Assembly (NCBI RefSeq): GCF_937616625.2
Contig: NC_065575.1
Coordinates: forward strand, 21,964,001 to 22,028,000
Source: Mercurialis annua
Lineage: Eukaryota > Streptophyta > Magnoliopsida > Malpighiales > Euphorbiaceae
DNA: 64,000 nt
Direction of reading: 5' to 3'
Part shown: piece after piece, positions 11,103 to 22,760 of the stretch
How positions within the stretch are numbered: position 1 is the stretch's first letter
Layout: each line of letters begins with the position of its first letter
Program-made: the position numbers and the translations under genes
Notes under the pieces: generated by a model
What the model saw: only the letters and a program-made list of their open reading frames with translations
What the model was told of the DNA's origin: nothing
Databases searched by the model: none

Positions 11103-14018
11103 TGTAATATCCCGTATTTTTGATTTTTTTTTTAAATTAAATTTTAAATTTTGCATTTCGTCAAGTCTTAGGTAATTAATTATTATTATTATTATTATTA
11201 AATTAAATATGGTAGGTATGTATTTATGTTTATTCAAAAAAAGAATAAAAATAAAATAAAATAGGTGCCTTGCATGCAAAGGAAGCCATGCATGGACTTA
11301 ATTCACTTTTGTGTTCCACGTAAAGCCCAAACTTTTGTCCATGTAAAGCCCATTTCAGTTGTTGTGCTTCAATATGAAGCAGATTTTGATTTTAGGTAGC
11401 AGTGTATATATTGCTGCGATTTTTTTTCTTTCTCTATTCATTTATTCCTTTATTTTTAAACCCTAATATATTTCCATCTCATTACTTCGAACCCTAGCCA
11501 ACCTAAACCCTGAATTTCACTCAGAGAGTAACACATCCTTTAATCCCTTCAGATTGCTTTCGAATCGTCGGTAAGTTTCATTGATCTCTGTCAATTGTTT
11601 TTGTTCGTTATCTCACCGACATCGATTATCCATTCATAACTGTATGTTCATTATCATCATAGCGTCGTTGTGAGATCGTGTTGCCATCGCTTTGTTCTAT
11701 TCGTTCTCTACATTCCAACGCTTAGGAATCACATTTGGTACGTTGACATCTTCGTTATTCGTGCTGTCGTTTCACCGTCTTTGATTTTACTTAACTGTGT
11801 TCTTGAGTTTTGTTACTGCCGACTTAATTCTCGATTCCTTGATTGTTATTATATGTTAAAATTGATATGTTCTCAATGGTGATCGATGCCTAGCTTGGTC
11901 TCTGATTCTATTTTCTTTTCATGTTTTATTAAATTGTCGTCATGCCATGAGTCTGTTCCTTGCTTGTTCGCTCATTATTTCTTGTTTCCAGTTGAATGAT
12001 TTCCCTTGGCTATGAGTTCTTGTTTTGGTTGGATTTTATATGGCACATATTGTTTTGGTTAGGATCTTTTGCTTCTCATGGTCATGATTTTGCGTGATTG
12101 AGTAATTCAAATGCATGGGGCTGATTCTTTTGTTTTGAACAAAAGTGATGGTTAAATGGCCATTTTGGTCATGGATTCTTGTGTCTTAAACAATTGAATC
12201 ATTATTTTATTTTGTTGTTATAAATTGAATCCTTCAAGTTTATTTCTAACTATTCACATTTTATCTAACGTTAATTAACTTCGATTTTTATTTACGGATT
12301 TAGTTTCAATTTATAATTTGGTAAATTGATAACATTACTATTTATAGTTTAAAATAATTTGATAATATTATTAATTATAATTTAAATTACTTTGATAATA
12401 TTATTTTAAATCTAAAAATAATGTTAATCTTGTTTATAATTTAAATTATTTTAAATTATATTGATTATTATAAATAAAAAGTGAATATTTATATTTTAAC
12501 CAATAATTTATAATTACTCGGGTAATTATTAAATTTTGGAATTTATTGACTAAACGTCTCAGTTTAACGTTTTTGATATTAAACGTTTTCTTAATTTATT
12601 TTAATCAAATAAATTGTTAGTAACTATTGGTTACTTGAGTTTTAAGTTAATGAGTTCCGTTTTAAATAATTGATTCATTATTTTATCAAATTTTTATTTT
12701 GGGAATTATAAGCTATGGTTTATAATTTTGATAAAATATTTGGGTCGGGTTAGACTTGGGTCGGCCGACATGAGAGGTAGTTTGGTCGTTATTGATAACT
12801 CGGCTAACCCACTATTTGAAAATTTATTTATATTATTATTTAAATAATATTTTTGAAACAGAATTTAAAACAGGAACTCAATAGACTGGAATTATTTATG
12901 GCATTAAAATTTATTTGAGTATTGTGTTTACTCTGTGTGGTTTTTATCTGATTTGTTGTTTGTGCTAGTCTTATGTGGTGTCTAGTACTCTTTAGAGTTA
13001 GGGTCTGATTTTAATTATGATTTTAATATTTTATTTAGACTCGTCGACTGTTCGTACTTCAGAGGCGAACAAGAGTTGGGTGCTTGTCAGGATCACGTGG
13101 ATTTAGCAAGCAGTGAGTTTATATCTCTATTTACCTCTTTATTAAGCAAATGTTGTATTTTGTATATTTATATGTATAAACAGCTTTCGAACTGTTTTTC
13201 GGCATTGTGGATTTGATTTGGAACGTGCTACTCGATGGGCATCATCGGGACTGCGTGCGCACCGGTAATGATTATGGTATTGAGGTAGGTTTGAGATACG
13301 TCTCACCTTAGTGAGGGAACCGGTGGAAGATACGTCTCCTGGGCTCACTATTTTATTAAGTGATAGTCGGGGATCGGTTATTGAGATACGTCTCACCGAC
13401 ACGACAATGGATTTAGAATTATGGTTTAGGGTTTCATTGATAATCCATAATGAAATTGTTTTATTAAACGTTTTTAAAGGTTTTCTACTTAATAAATGTA
13501 AATGGTTATATAAACTCTACTCAGTAAATCTGACCCCGTTGTTTTCCCAAATTTTCCAGGTTTATGATTTGAGCATTTGTCATCTCCGTTTCTTCATTCA
13601 CGGAGGTTCTTTATTTGTTTCAGAATAAGAGAGTCGAACTATTTTAACTCTTAGACCGCAGTAGTAGTATTGGATTATTTATGTTTTAGTCTTATACTTA
13701 TATTTTTAGACTTTTGTTTGTTGATATAGTTCAACTATGATTTTATCAGCTTTGGCATGATTACAGTAATTATGGTATTTATATTATATTGCCATACTGT
13801 TGGAGTCATAATTTTAAATAAGTATACTTTCAATAAATGTTGTTTATCTGTACTGCTAGATTAGGCTGAAGTCTCGGTTGCCCTCGAGCATGTGGTTTTC
13901 TGCAAGTACATTGTTTTAAATGATACAAGTTGGTTATCCGCAAGGCTAGCTATGGGTTTTGGTACAACCATACCCATACCCTAGCGCCGGTCACGATTCA
14001 TGAAAATGGGTCGTGACA
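11103..14018 (+). mobile_element. Solo LTR B (Tekay-like, subfamily B) inside element A
   Basis: A 2916-bp solo LTR from TGTAATATCCCG to GGGTCGTGACA, flanked on both sides by ACCAG (11098-11102 and 14019-14023), the 5-bp target duplication. No primer site or internal sequence follows, so it is the product of LTR-LTR recombination. Removing the LTR and one ACCAG puts the integrase frame back in register with the RNase H frame (2921 bp removed), which supports the boundaries. It carries CATGCAT-centred palindromes at about 11263-11297, a TATA-like TATATATT at about 11405, and the triple GAGATACGTCTC motif at 13293-13395. No gene is seen within it. Confidence 0.95.
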
Positions 14019-14356
14019 ACCAGATTCTGGAAGAAGCGCACAAATCTGCTTATTGTGTTCATCCGGGTTCTACTAAGATGTACCATGATCTTAAGGGTAC
14101 CCAGTGGTGGAGCGGGATGAAAAAGGATGTCGCTGAGTATGTTTCTAAGTGTCTGACGTGCCAGCAGGTGAAGCTGGAGCATCAGAGACCTTTTGGCTAT
14201 CTGCAGCCACTACCTATTCCAGAGTGGAAGTGGGAGCGGATTGCCATGGATTTTGTGGTTGCTTTACCACGTACTCGACAGGGGTACGATTCCATTTGGG
14301 TTATAGTTGACCGTATGACTAAGTCAGCTCATTTCCTTCCGATTAAGGTTTCGTAT
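14019..14356 (+). pseudogene. Integrase N-terminus of element A (truncated by copia insertion)
   Basis: About 110 codons of gypsy integrase. The HHCC zinc-binding domain is recognisable (HKSAYCVHPGSTKMYHDL, then CLTCQQVK), followed by the start of the catalytic core with IAMDFVVALP, whose aspartate is the first of the DDE triad. The frame is cut after FLPIKVSY by the copia LTR starting at 14357. The second and third catalytic residues and the C-terminal domain are absent from the window. The five bases before the copia element (CGTAT, 14352-14356) are the left target-site copy; the right copy is not present. Confidence 0.92.
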
Positions 14357-15301
14357 TGTTAGTGATATGCACTAGGTCAATCATGTTTGACCATGTTTTG
14401 ACTTTATCATTTTATTATTTATTGATTGGCAGTTTTTATCATTTCATATTAATGATTAAAATACTTGAATGGTTAATTCTTTCTAAGGTCATCGAGTATG
14501 TGACTTGATAGTAGAACCCTTAGGTTTAATAAAATAATTATATACCATCTATCCCTAGTCTTAATAGAACATTGAGACTAGTATGATGTTGACTGATGAT
14601 TATGTTTTACTAATCATGTATATGAGATATTAAGTCAAATCATAGGTGCTATTTGAGAAATAAGGCACTGGATGACCCACTGTGAGAATACTACATAGAT
14701 CACTATCATAAGTAATTCTCATTACAGTTCTATTAGTATAATCCTTTGACCTTGAAATCATCATGGATTTCTACATAGCTATTTCATATTTTGATACAGT
14801 CTTACATTATCTTTAACAGGATAATGGAATAGATTGTCATTGGATATGAAAGTAACTATGTGAGAAATGTGAGTGACTGAGAAGGAATTTGTCCCTCATT
14901 TATTTGAGTAAGATATCTATGGGCCCCTTGAAGAAGATAGACTGAAGAAAATGCATGGCCATGCTAATTGATAAGAAGTTATCATTTTCAGTCTACTTAG
15001 AGTCAAGAAACTAATGATTGAATGTTATAAGGATGACATAACTATGCCTTATATTCAATCTGGATATCGAGAGACAAAGGGATTAAAATATTATTGTAAA
15101 TGGTTAAATCGGATTATCGATATTCATATAACTTGGGTAGTCATAATGTCTTGATAGAGGCCACTTATGACTTGTGGGCTGAAATAGGGATTTCGAGCCT
15201 ACTGCCAACGTTATATAAACCTACAGGGTCGCACACTAAGAACAGGCCCAAAACAGTTATGGGTTGTACAAGCCCAATGTGATTAAGTGATTAATTATAT
15301 A

Positions 15302-15346
<45 letters not shown>

Positions 15347-15905
15347 GTAATATATATATATATATATTAATAAATATATATATTAATTCGAAATTTAAGG
15401 ATAAGTGTTTTCCTTAATCTATTATTTTTGGAAGATAATAAATATAGTAATTAATATATATGGATAATTATCAAAAAGGAGTTTTTGATAAACATAAACT
15501 TGTAGAATTGCAATGAGATTGAAATTCGAATTTGTCTCAAACCCTAGTATTATTTATCACTATAAATACTCATTAAGCAGTTGGTTTGAGAATCACGAAA
15601 TTCATTATTCACTAAATCACTAAAATTCGAAATTGCTTGTGAAGCAATAGTGCTAGCACACAAGCACTAGTTTTGGCTAAGGTCTGTTCGTGTGGATACT
15701 CGTAGAGGACGCGTTCTTTTGGAGGCGTTTCTGATCCGAGGCCAGGTATCACCAAAGTGAACCACCTCATTCCTTCCTACATTGCTGTTGAATTCGACAT
15801 ACAAGTAAGTAATTATTCTGTTAATTCGAATTACATGGATCTTGGTTTGGGTTTTTAGATAAATTTTTGAAATTCCTCTGCGTTATGAACCTATAAAACC
15901 CAACA
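14357..15905 (+). repeat. 5' LTR of the copia element
   Basis: A 1549-bp LTR from TGTTAGTGAT to ACCCAACA, directly followed by the primer site. It holds a long (AT)n and ATATATTA tract at 15294-15385 and a good TATA box (CACTATAAATACTC, TATAAATA from 15561), placing the transcription start near 15590. No genes are seen in it. Confidence 0.9.
15555..15572 (+). promoter_or_regulatory. TATA box in the copia LTR
   Basis: TATCACTATAAATACTC matches the plant TATA consensus well and lies about 340 bp before the LTR end. It would drive the genomic RNA of the element. The assignment rests on sequence and position only. Confidence 0.6.
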
Positions 15906-15906
15906 G

Positions 15907-15918
15907 CGGTATCAGAGC
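15907..15918 (+). other. Primer-binding site of the copia element
   Basis: CGGTATCAGAGC starts one base after the LTR. It differs from the initiator-Met tRNA complement TGGTATCAGAGC only at the first base. Confidence 0.85.
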
Positions 15919-16224
15919 TGCTTGTAATTTGATTAATTAGATTCTGAGTATATATGTGATATATGCTTATTGTATGTTCTGTTTTGAAAAGGGGGTTGTT
16001 TTTCGAAATTGTTTTTGAAGGAATTATAATTCGTTGTAATTATAAATAAAACGTTTATGTGATTAATTGTATGAAAAATAGTATGAAGAATTAATTTGAT
16101 TAATCGTTTAATGTGATTAAAACTTCGAATATATTGTTCTAAATTAATATTACGTTTTAATTTGATTAAAGGTTTCGTAGTATTAATGTTCATACGAATT
16201 GATAAGAAAAGTGGAAACAGAATA

Positions 16225-16465
16225 ATAAAACTGTTTTTGAATAAGGATTAGTAAACTGTTTATGAAACTGTTTTAATTCTATTAGGAAAACTGTTTTTGA
16301 ATAGGATTAGTAAACTGTTTGTGAAACTGGCTTTAATTCTATTAGTAATTCTGTTTTGAATAGGATTAGTAAACTGTTTGTGAAACTGTTTTTATTCTAT
16401 TAGTAATTCTGTTTTAAATAGGATTAGTAAACTGTTTGTGAAACTGTTTTAATTCTATTGATAAA
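16225..16465 (+). repeat. 59-bp tandem repeat in the copia leader
   Basis: About four copies of a 58-60 bp unit containing GGATTAGTAAACTGTTTGTG and TTTTAATTCTATTAG. The GGATTA anchors are near 16245, 16303, 16363 and 16420. The repeats lie in the untranslated leader ahead of gag. The rest of the leader (15919-17580) shows no gene. Confidence 0.85.
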
Positions 16466-16728
16466 ACTGTGTTTAATTATGTTATGAACATAATTTATAA
16501 AACTGTATTTAATCCTGCTATGAGCCGAATTAATGAAACTGTTGTTATTTAAGTGTTAAATAAATTGTTTCTGAACAGTTTTTAAGATGCAGTAATTAGG
16601 GTTTTGGGGTTATTTTAATCTGTTTTGAACATATTAAAATAAACCGTAATCAGTAAAGATTATTGATTTTGGATAAAGAAATTTTAATTCTGTTAAGAGT
16701 AACATGTGATTACGGTTTAAAAGGACCA

Positions 16729-16897
16729 ACGCCGGCTTAAAAGGACCACCGCCTGGGGCTCTGCCCCCGGGCCCCGCCAGGGGCGCTGGCCCTTGGACCC
16801 CGCTAGGGGCGCTGCCCCCAGACCCCGCCAAGGGGCCGCGCCCCTTGGACCCCGCTGATACACCCCATTAAGGACCGTTATCCTTTTAAGCCGGCGT
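16729..16897. repeat. GC-rich block bounded by a 17-bp perfect inverted repeat
   Basis: A strongly GC-rich island in an AT-rich leader. It consists of about four imperfect copies of a roughly 25-bp unit (GGGGCGCTGCCCC plus GGACCCCGCC, from about 16750 to 16857). It is bracketed by ACGCCGGCTTAAAAGGA at 16729-16745 and its exact reverse complement at 16881-16897. Each unit can also fold on itself. It may be a small inserted hairpin element or a structured RNA leader; no target duplication is evident. Confidence 0.8.
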
Positions 16898-17580
16898 GTT
16901 TTTGTCATGTATTTTATTTTAATACTTTAATGATAAATTTTAAATATGATTTAAATTATCATGAATAACATATTTATATGATTGTTGTTAAATATGATTT
17001 AAAATAGTAAAATAATATGTTTTTAATGTTTATCTTATTGGTTATATGCTTTGCATGATTATTTTACATGTGATAAGATAGGATAACTAAATAGGATAAA
17101 TAACAAACCCTTATTTAATATTAAGTCTTCAATATACCTCCCATTGTAATAACACTTATCAAGACTTCGATTGCTATTTATAGGCTATGCAAAAGCATGA
17201 TGTATAAAGTCATCTAAGTAAGATAAGTTGGATAAAAGTGATATCCATATGTTTGATTTGGTTAGACTTAACTAGGTTATCAAAATAGTTTTGAACCTAG
17301 GGTATAAGATAGAATATCAAGACTACATGTGATGTTAATATTCTATGTTCAAGAATTGCATGAGATGTAATTGGTAAAGTGTTACCTACCTAAATAAACC
17401 ACACTTAAAGTGATAAGCCAAAGCTTACTTGAAGTAGGGTGAAATATGGATCTTGTCCCACTATTATTTTTCAATTGTTGAAATTAACATTAAGGGTTTT
17501 TATATGAATTATGGATATATGTTGTGGGAATTTTATTGTGCCTTTTATTAAATGCTACTTGTATATTTATTGTTGTAGAG

Positions 17581-18840
17581 ATGGCTACAAACACTACACC
17601 TACTTCATCAGTGCGATCAATCCTTGAGAAGGATAAGCTCAATGGCACTAACTTTCTGGACTGGTGTAGAAAACTAAGAATTGTTCTTAGGCAAGAAAGA
17701 AAGGAATATATCCTTGATCAACCCCTCCCTGAGGAACCAGCTCCTGCTGCTACTAGAGCTCAAAGGGATGCTTATACGAAGCATCTCAATGACTCTACTG
17801 ATGTCACTTGCATTATGCTTGGATACATGGAGAATGAACTCCAAAAGCAAATGATGGAATTGGATGCGAACACCATGATTACTGATCTCATGTAAATGTT
17901 CCAAGAGAGAGCAAGAATTGAAAGGTTCAATACCATCAAGGATTTGCTTTCTTGCAAGTTGACTACTAGCGGCTCAGTTAGTCCTCATGTTTTGAAGATG
18001 AAGGGTCATCTTGAACATTTGGACAGCCTCGGTCTCCCAATTGCCCAAGAGTTGGCTACAGACATTATTCTCCAATCTTTGCCTGAGGCTTATGATGGTT
18101 TCATCATGAACTTCAATATGCATAATATGGAGAAGACCACCACAGAGTTGCATGGGATGCTTCAAACTGCTGAAAAGAACATCAAGAATGAGATTAAGGA
18201 TGTTCTTATGGTCAACAAGGGAAAGGGTATGAAAAGGTCTGGTAAGGGCAAGGGAAAGGCTTTCAAGAAGTCTAAACCCAAGTCCAAGCCCAAGACCAAG
18301 GATGAACCCAAAGCAAAACCGCCAAAGGAAGGAACTTGTTTTTTCTGCAAGGAACCTGGACATTGGAAAAGGAATTGCAAGAAATATCTGGATGATCTGA
18401 AGAAGAACAAGGGTAGTGAGACTACCACTTCAGGTATTCATGTTATAGAAATTAATCTTTCTACTTCTGATTCATGGGTATTAGATACTGGATCTGGATC
18501 TCACATTTGTACTAATGTGCAGGGTCTCAAAAGGAGTAGAAGTTTGACAAAAGGCGAAGTGGACCTACGAGTTGGCAATGGAGCAAGAGTTGCTGCTTTA
18601 GCTGTAGGGACTTATGAGTTATCTTTGCCTAGTGGACTTATTTTATCTTTGAACAATTGTTATTATGTACCTACCATGTGTAGGAATATTATTTCTGTTT
18701 CTTGTTTGGACAAGGATGGTTTTGAATTTATTATTAGGAATAATAAATGCAGTATTTCGCATAATAACATTGTTTATGGATATGCTCCACGCAGTAGTGG
18801 TCTTTATATTTTAAATGTTGAAGACACTAATGAAAAATAA
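17581..18840 (+). pseudogene. gag and protease of the copia element
   Basis: I choose the ATG at 17581 (MATNTTPTSSVRSIL) rather than the in-frame ATG at 17524, because copia gag proteins usually start shortly before the LNGTNFLDW motif, seen here at about residue 22. The gag core continues past TAA 17893-17895 in the same frame. A Lys-rich stretch (about 18220-18330) precedes an intact zinc knuckle CFFCKEPGHWKRNC near 18339. The protease motif WVLDTGSGSHIC lies at about 18475 and retains the catalytic aspartate. The open stretch ends at TAA 18838-18840. Gag would form particles and protease would cut the polyprotein. The substitution stops make this copy non-functional. Confidence 0.92.
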
Positions 18841-19935
18841 ATCTATAACATCAATGCTAAGAAGTTTAAGTCAAATGATTTAAACTCTACTTATCTCTGG
18901 CATTGTCGTTTAGGCCATATAAATGAGAAACGCATATCAAAACTTCAAAGAGATGGACTTTTGAATTCATTTGATTATGAATCATTTGAAACATGTGAAT
19001 CTTGTCTAATGGGCAAAATGACAAAAACACCTTTTATTTGACAAGGTGAAAGAGCTAAAAACTTATTGGGCCTTATACATACAGATGTATGTGGTCCATC
19101 AAGTACAAATGCTAGAGGTGGATTTCAGTACTTCATTACTTTTACTGATGATCTCAGTAGATATGGTTATGTTTATCTGATGAAACATAAATCTGAATCT
19201 TTTGAAAAGTTCAAAATATTTAAGAATGAAGTACAAAATCAACTTGGTAAAAATATTAAAACACTAAGATCTGATCGAGGTGGTGAATATTTAAGCCAAG
19301 AATTTGTAGATCATCTAAGAGATTGTGGGATCGTTTCTCAATTGACTCCACCTGGAACACCACAATGGAATGGTGTGTCTGAACTGAGAAATCGAACTCT
19401 ATTGGATATGGTTCGATCAATGATGAGTCAAACTGATCTTCCAATCTCATTTTGGGGTTATGCTTTAGAAACCGCTGCATTCATTTTGAATAGAGTTCCA
19501 TCAAAGGCAGTTGAAAAGACACCATATGAGATATGGACTGGAAAAACTCCCAGTTTATCTTTTCTTAAGATTTGGGGATGTCAAGCTTATGTGAAGCGAC
19601 TAATTTCAGATAAATTAGCACCCAAATCTGACAAATGCCTTTTTGTAGGATATCCTAAAGAAACTAAAGGATATTAGTTCTACAATGCTTATGAGAACAA
19701 AGTGTTTGTTGCTCGAAATGGTATCTTTTTGGAAAAAGAATTTATTTCCAAAGGAACCAGTGGGAGTACAGTACAACTTGAAGAAATTCAAGAACCACAA
19801 AATAGCATTGTACCAAGTATGGAACCTCAAAAGAATCAACAAGCAATTGCTGAACCAGTACAAGTACCACAAGGCCAAAGGAGGTCTGATAGGACACGTC
19901 ATAATCCTATGAGATATGGATTTCTCATCACATAG
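18841..19935 (+). pseudogene. Integrase of the copia element
   Basis: The same frame continues through the GAG-pre-integrase and integrase domains. The zinc-binding part shows WHCRLGH and CESCLMGK. TGA at 19039-19041 breaks the frame just before the core. The catalytic residues remain visible: IHTDVCGP, LRSDRGGEYL and WNGVSELRNRT supply D, D and E. The C-terminal part includes KIWGCQAYVKR and VGYPKETKGY, ending at TAG 19675-19677. A low-complexity linker with many Gln and Glu residues runs to TAG 19933-19935. The enzyme would insert the element DNA into the genome. Only substitution stops are seen, no frameshift. Confidence 0.92.
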
Positions 19936-21549
19936 AACAATGATGTGATGATTGTGGATCAAAAAGAACCCACATCCTATCAAGAGGCCATAAATAGTCC
20001 TGACTCTGAAAAATGGCTCGAAGCCATGAGATCTGAAATGCAATCCATGTATGATAATCAAGTTTGGACCTTGATTGACCCAACGGATGGTGTAAAAACC
20101 ATTGGGTGCAAATGGGTCTTCAAAATGAAGACTGACATGGATGGCAATGTGCATACCTATAAAGCAAGACTAGTTGCAAAAGGTTTCAGACAAATACATG
20201 GTATAGACTATGATGAAACCTTTTCACCAGTTGCTATGCTCAAATCCATTCGAATTCTCCTTGCCATAGCTGCATATTATGACTATGAGATATGGCAAAT
20301 GGATGTCAAAACAGCGTTTCTTAATGGAAACTTACTTGAGGATGTGTACATGACACAACCTGAGGGTTTTGCCAGTCCAGAGAATTCTGGAAAGGTTTGC
20401 AAGCTTCAAAAATCCATTTATGGATTAAAGCAAGCTTCTCGGAGTTGGAATCTTTGTTTTGATGAAGCAATCAAAGAGTTTGGATTCATCAAGAATGAAG
20501 ATGAACCTTGTGTATACAAGAAGGTTAGTGGGAGCGCGATTGTTTTCTTAGTGCTTTATGTTGATGACATACTACTCATTGGAAACGACATTCCCATACT
20601 GCAAAATGTTAAATCATGGTTAGGGAAGTGTTTTTCAATGAAAGACTTGGGCGATGCTGCTTATATATTAGGCATCAAGATCTATAGAGATAGATCTAGA
20701 AGACTCATTGGCCTAAGTCAAAGCACTTATGTTGATAAGGTATTAAACAGGTTTAGTATGCAAGACTCTAAGAGAGGATTCTTGCCAATGTCACATGGCA
20801 TCAGTCTCAGCAAGACTCAGTGTCCTAAGACACAGGATGAGCGAGACCGCATGAGTAAAATTCCATATGCTTTTGCTATTGGATCTATCATGTATGCAAT
20901 GTTGTGCACTCGACCTGATGTCTCGTATGCTTTGAGTACAACGAGCAGATACCAGTCAAATCCAGGAGAAAGTCACTGGGCAGCAGTTAAGAACATCCTT
21001 AAGTACTTGAGAAGAACCAAGGATGCATTCTTGCTATATGGTGGTCAGGAAGATGAGCTGATTGTAAAGGGTTACACAGACGCTAGCTTCCAAACTGACA
21101 TTGATGATTATAAATCACAGTCAGGATATGTGTTTTGTTTGAATGGAGGTGCTTTCAGCTGGAAGAGCTCGAAGCAGGACACCGTTGCTGATTCTACAAC
21201 AGAAGCTGAGTATATAGCTGCTTCTGACGCAGCTAAGGAGGCTGTTTGGATCAAAAAGTTCATAACTGGATTAGGAGTTGTTCCTAGTATATCCGATCCA
21301 GTGAACTTGTTATGTGATAACAATGGGGCCATAGCACAAGCAAAGGAGCCCAGATCACATCAGCGATCCAAACACATACTTAGACGGTATCATCTCATTC
21401 GAGAAATCATTGAGAGAGGAGACGTGAAGATATGCAGAGTTTCGACAAATGATAATGTTGCTGATCCGCTAACTAAGGCTCTTCCACAGCCTAAGCATGA
21501 GAGTCATACTAGGTCCATGGGAATTAGATTTAATGTAGATTGGGCCTAG
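19936..21549 (+). pseudogene. Reverse transcriptase and RNase H of the copia element
   Basis: A 534-codon open stretch from 19945, in the same frame as gag. The RT shows WVFKMKTDMDGNV, ARLVAKGF, MDVKTAFLNG, YGLKQASRSWN and the catalytic LYVDDILLIGND, all in standard spacing. RNase H follows with GYTDASFQTD, DSTTEAEYIAASDAAKEAVW and LCDNNGAI, then the KHILRRYHLIRE end typical of copia. It ends at TAG 21547-21549, three bases before the polypurine tract. This part has no internal stop, so the lesions in the copy sit upstream in gag, protease and integrase. Confidence 0.95.
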
Positions 21550-21552
21550 TGC

Positions 21553-21562
21553 AAGTGGGAGA
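21553..21562 (+). other. Polypurine tract of the copia element
   Basis: AAGTGGGAGA, in the expected place after the RNase H stop codon. It would prime plus-strand synthesis, and the 3' LTR should follow at once. Satellite sequence starts here instead, sharing GATT with both the expected LTR junction and the satellite unit. Confidence 0.85.
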
Positions 21563-22760
21563 TTTAAGCCAAACGTTTAAAACATTACGAAACCAATCCA
21601 AACGTTTAAAACGTTACAGAAAAAAAAAACAAATCTGAATATTTAACACGTTAAGAAACAAATCCAAACGTTTAAAAAGTTACGAAACAAATCCAAACGT
21701 TTAAAACATTACGAATCAAATCCAAACCTTTCCCCTTTTTAGCGATTTAAGCCAAACGTTTACGAACGTTACAAAACAAATCTAAACGTTTAAAACGTTA
21801 CAAAAAAAATTCAAACGTTTCATATTTTTATCGATTTAAGACAAATGTTTAAAACGTTACAAATCCAATCCAAACGTTTAAAACATTACGAAACAAATCC
21901 AAACGTTTCACGTTTCACCTTTTTAGCGATATGAGCCAAACGTTTACAAACGTTATAAAACAAAACCAAACGTTTCCCCTTTTTAGCGATATAAGCCAAA
22001 TGTTTACAAACCAATCCAAAGGTTTCACCTTTTTCGCAATTTAAGCCAAAAGTTTACAAACGTTATTAAACAAGTCTAAACGTTTCACATTTTTAGCGAT
22101 TTAAGCCAAACGTTTACAAACTTTACGAAACAAATCCAAACGTTTCCCCTATTTCGCGATTTAAGCCAAACGTTTAAAACATTACGAAACCAATCCAAAC
22201 GTTTAAAATGTTACAGAAAAAAAACCAAATCTGAATGTTGAACACGTTAAGAAACAAATCCAAACGTTTAAAAAGTTACGAAACAAATCCAAACGTTTAA
22301 AACATTACGAATCAAATCCAAACCTTTCCCCTTTTTAGCAATTTAAGCCAAACGTTTACGAACGTTACAAAACAAATCTAAACGTTTAAAACGTTACAAA
22401 AAAAATTCAAACGTTTCATATTTTTATCGATTTAAGACAAATGTTTAAAACGTTACAAATCCAATCCAAACGTTTAAAACATTACGAAACAAATCCAAAC
22501 GTTTCACGTTTCACCTTTTTAGCGATATGAGCCAAACGTTTACAAACGTTATAAAACAAAACCAAACGTTTCCCCTTTTTAGCGATATAAGCCAAATGTT
22601 TACAAACCAATCCAAAGGTTTCACCTTTTTAGCAATTTAAGCCAAACGTTTACAAACGTTATTAAACAAGTCCAAACGTTTCACATTTTTAGCGATTTAA
22701 GCCAAACGTTTACAAACTTTACGAAACAAATCCAAACATTTCCCCTATTTCGCGATTTCA
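21563..22760 (+). repeat. Higher-order duplication of about 597 bp in the satellite
   Basis: The first about 580 bp of the array (including the unusual AAATCTGAAT variant at 21631) recur with the same order of variants from about 22160, the matching AAATCTGAAT being near 22227. The spacing of about 596-597 bp is close to ten monomers. A shorter third relative starts near 22785. This suggests amplification in blocks of ten or so units. Confidence 0.8.

Larger units (their letters stand above)
4241..14356 (+). mobile_element. Tekay/Del-like Ty3/gypsy retrotransposon A (interrupted, 3' part missing)
   Basis: Plus-strand element with 5' LTR, initiator-Met primer site, gag, protease, reverse transcriptase, RNase H and the start of integrase in the gypsy order. 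The long LTR starting TGTAATATCC and the RT and RNase H sequences fit the Tekay/Del chromovirus lineage. It is interrupted twice: by a solo LTR of its own family (11103-14018) and by a copia element at 14357, after which the rest of integrase, the expected chromodomain and the 3' LTR do not reappear in this window. Reading frames carry several stops, so the copy cannot encode its own machinery. Confidence 0.9.
14357..21562 (+). mobile_element. Ty1/copia retrotransposon, lacking its 3' LTR
   Basis: 5' LTR (14357-15905), primer site, long leader, and one gag-pol frame in copia order (gag, protease, integrase, RT, RNase H) ending at 21549. The polypurine tract AAGTGGGAGA follows at 21553-21562. 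A 3' LTR beginning TGTTAGTG should start here, but satellite DNA starts instead. The element lies in the integrase gene of element A. The lineage within copia is not assigned. Confidence 0.92.

Noticed and set aside
15294..15385. Replication origin or matrix attachment site at the AT tract
   Set aside because: It is a simple dinucleotide tract within an LTR, and nothing else supports such a role.
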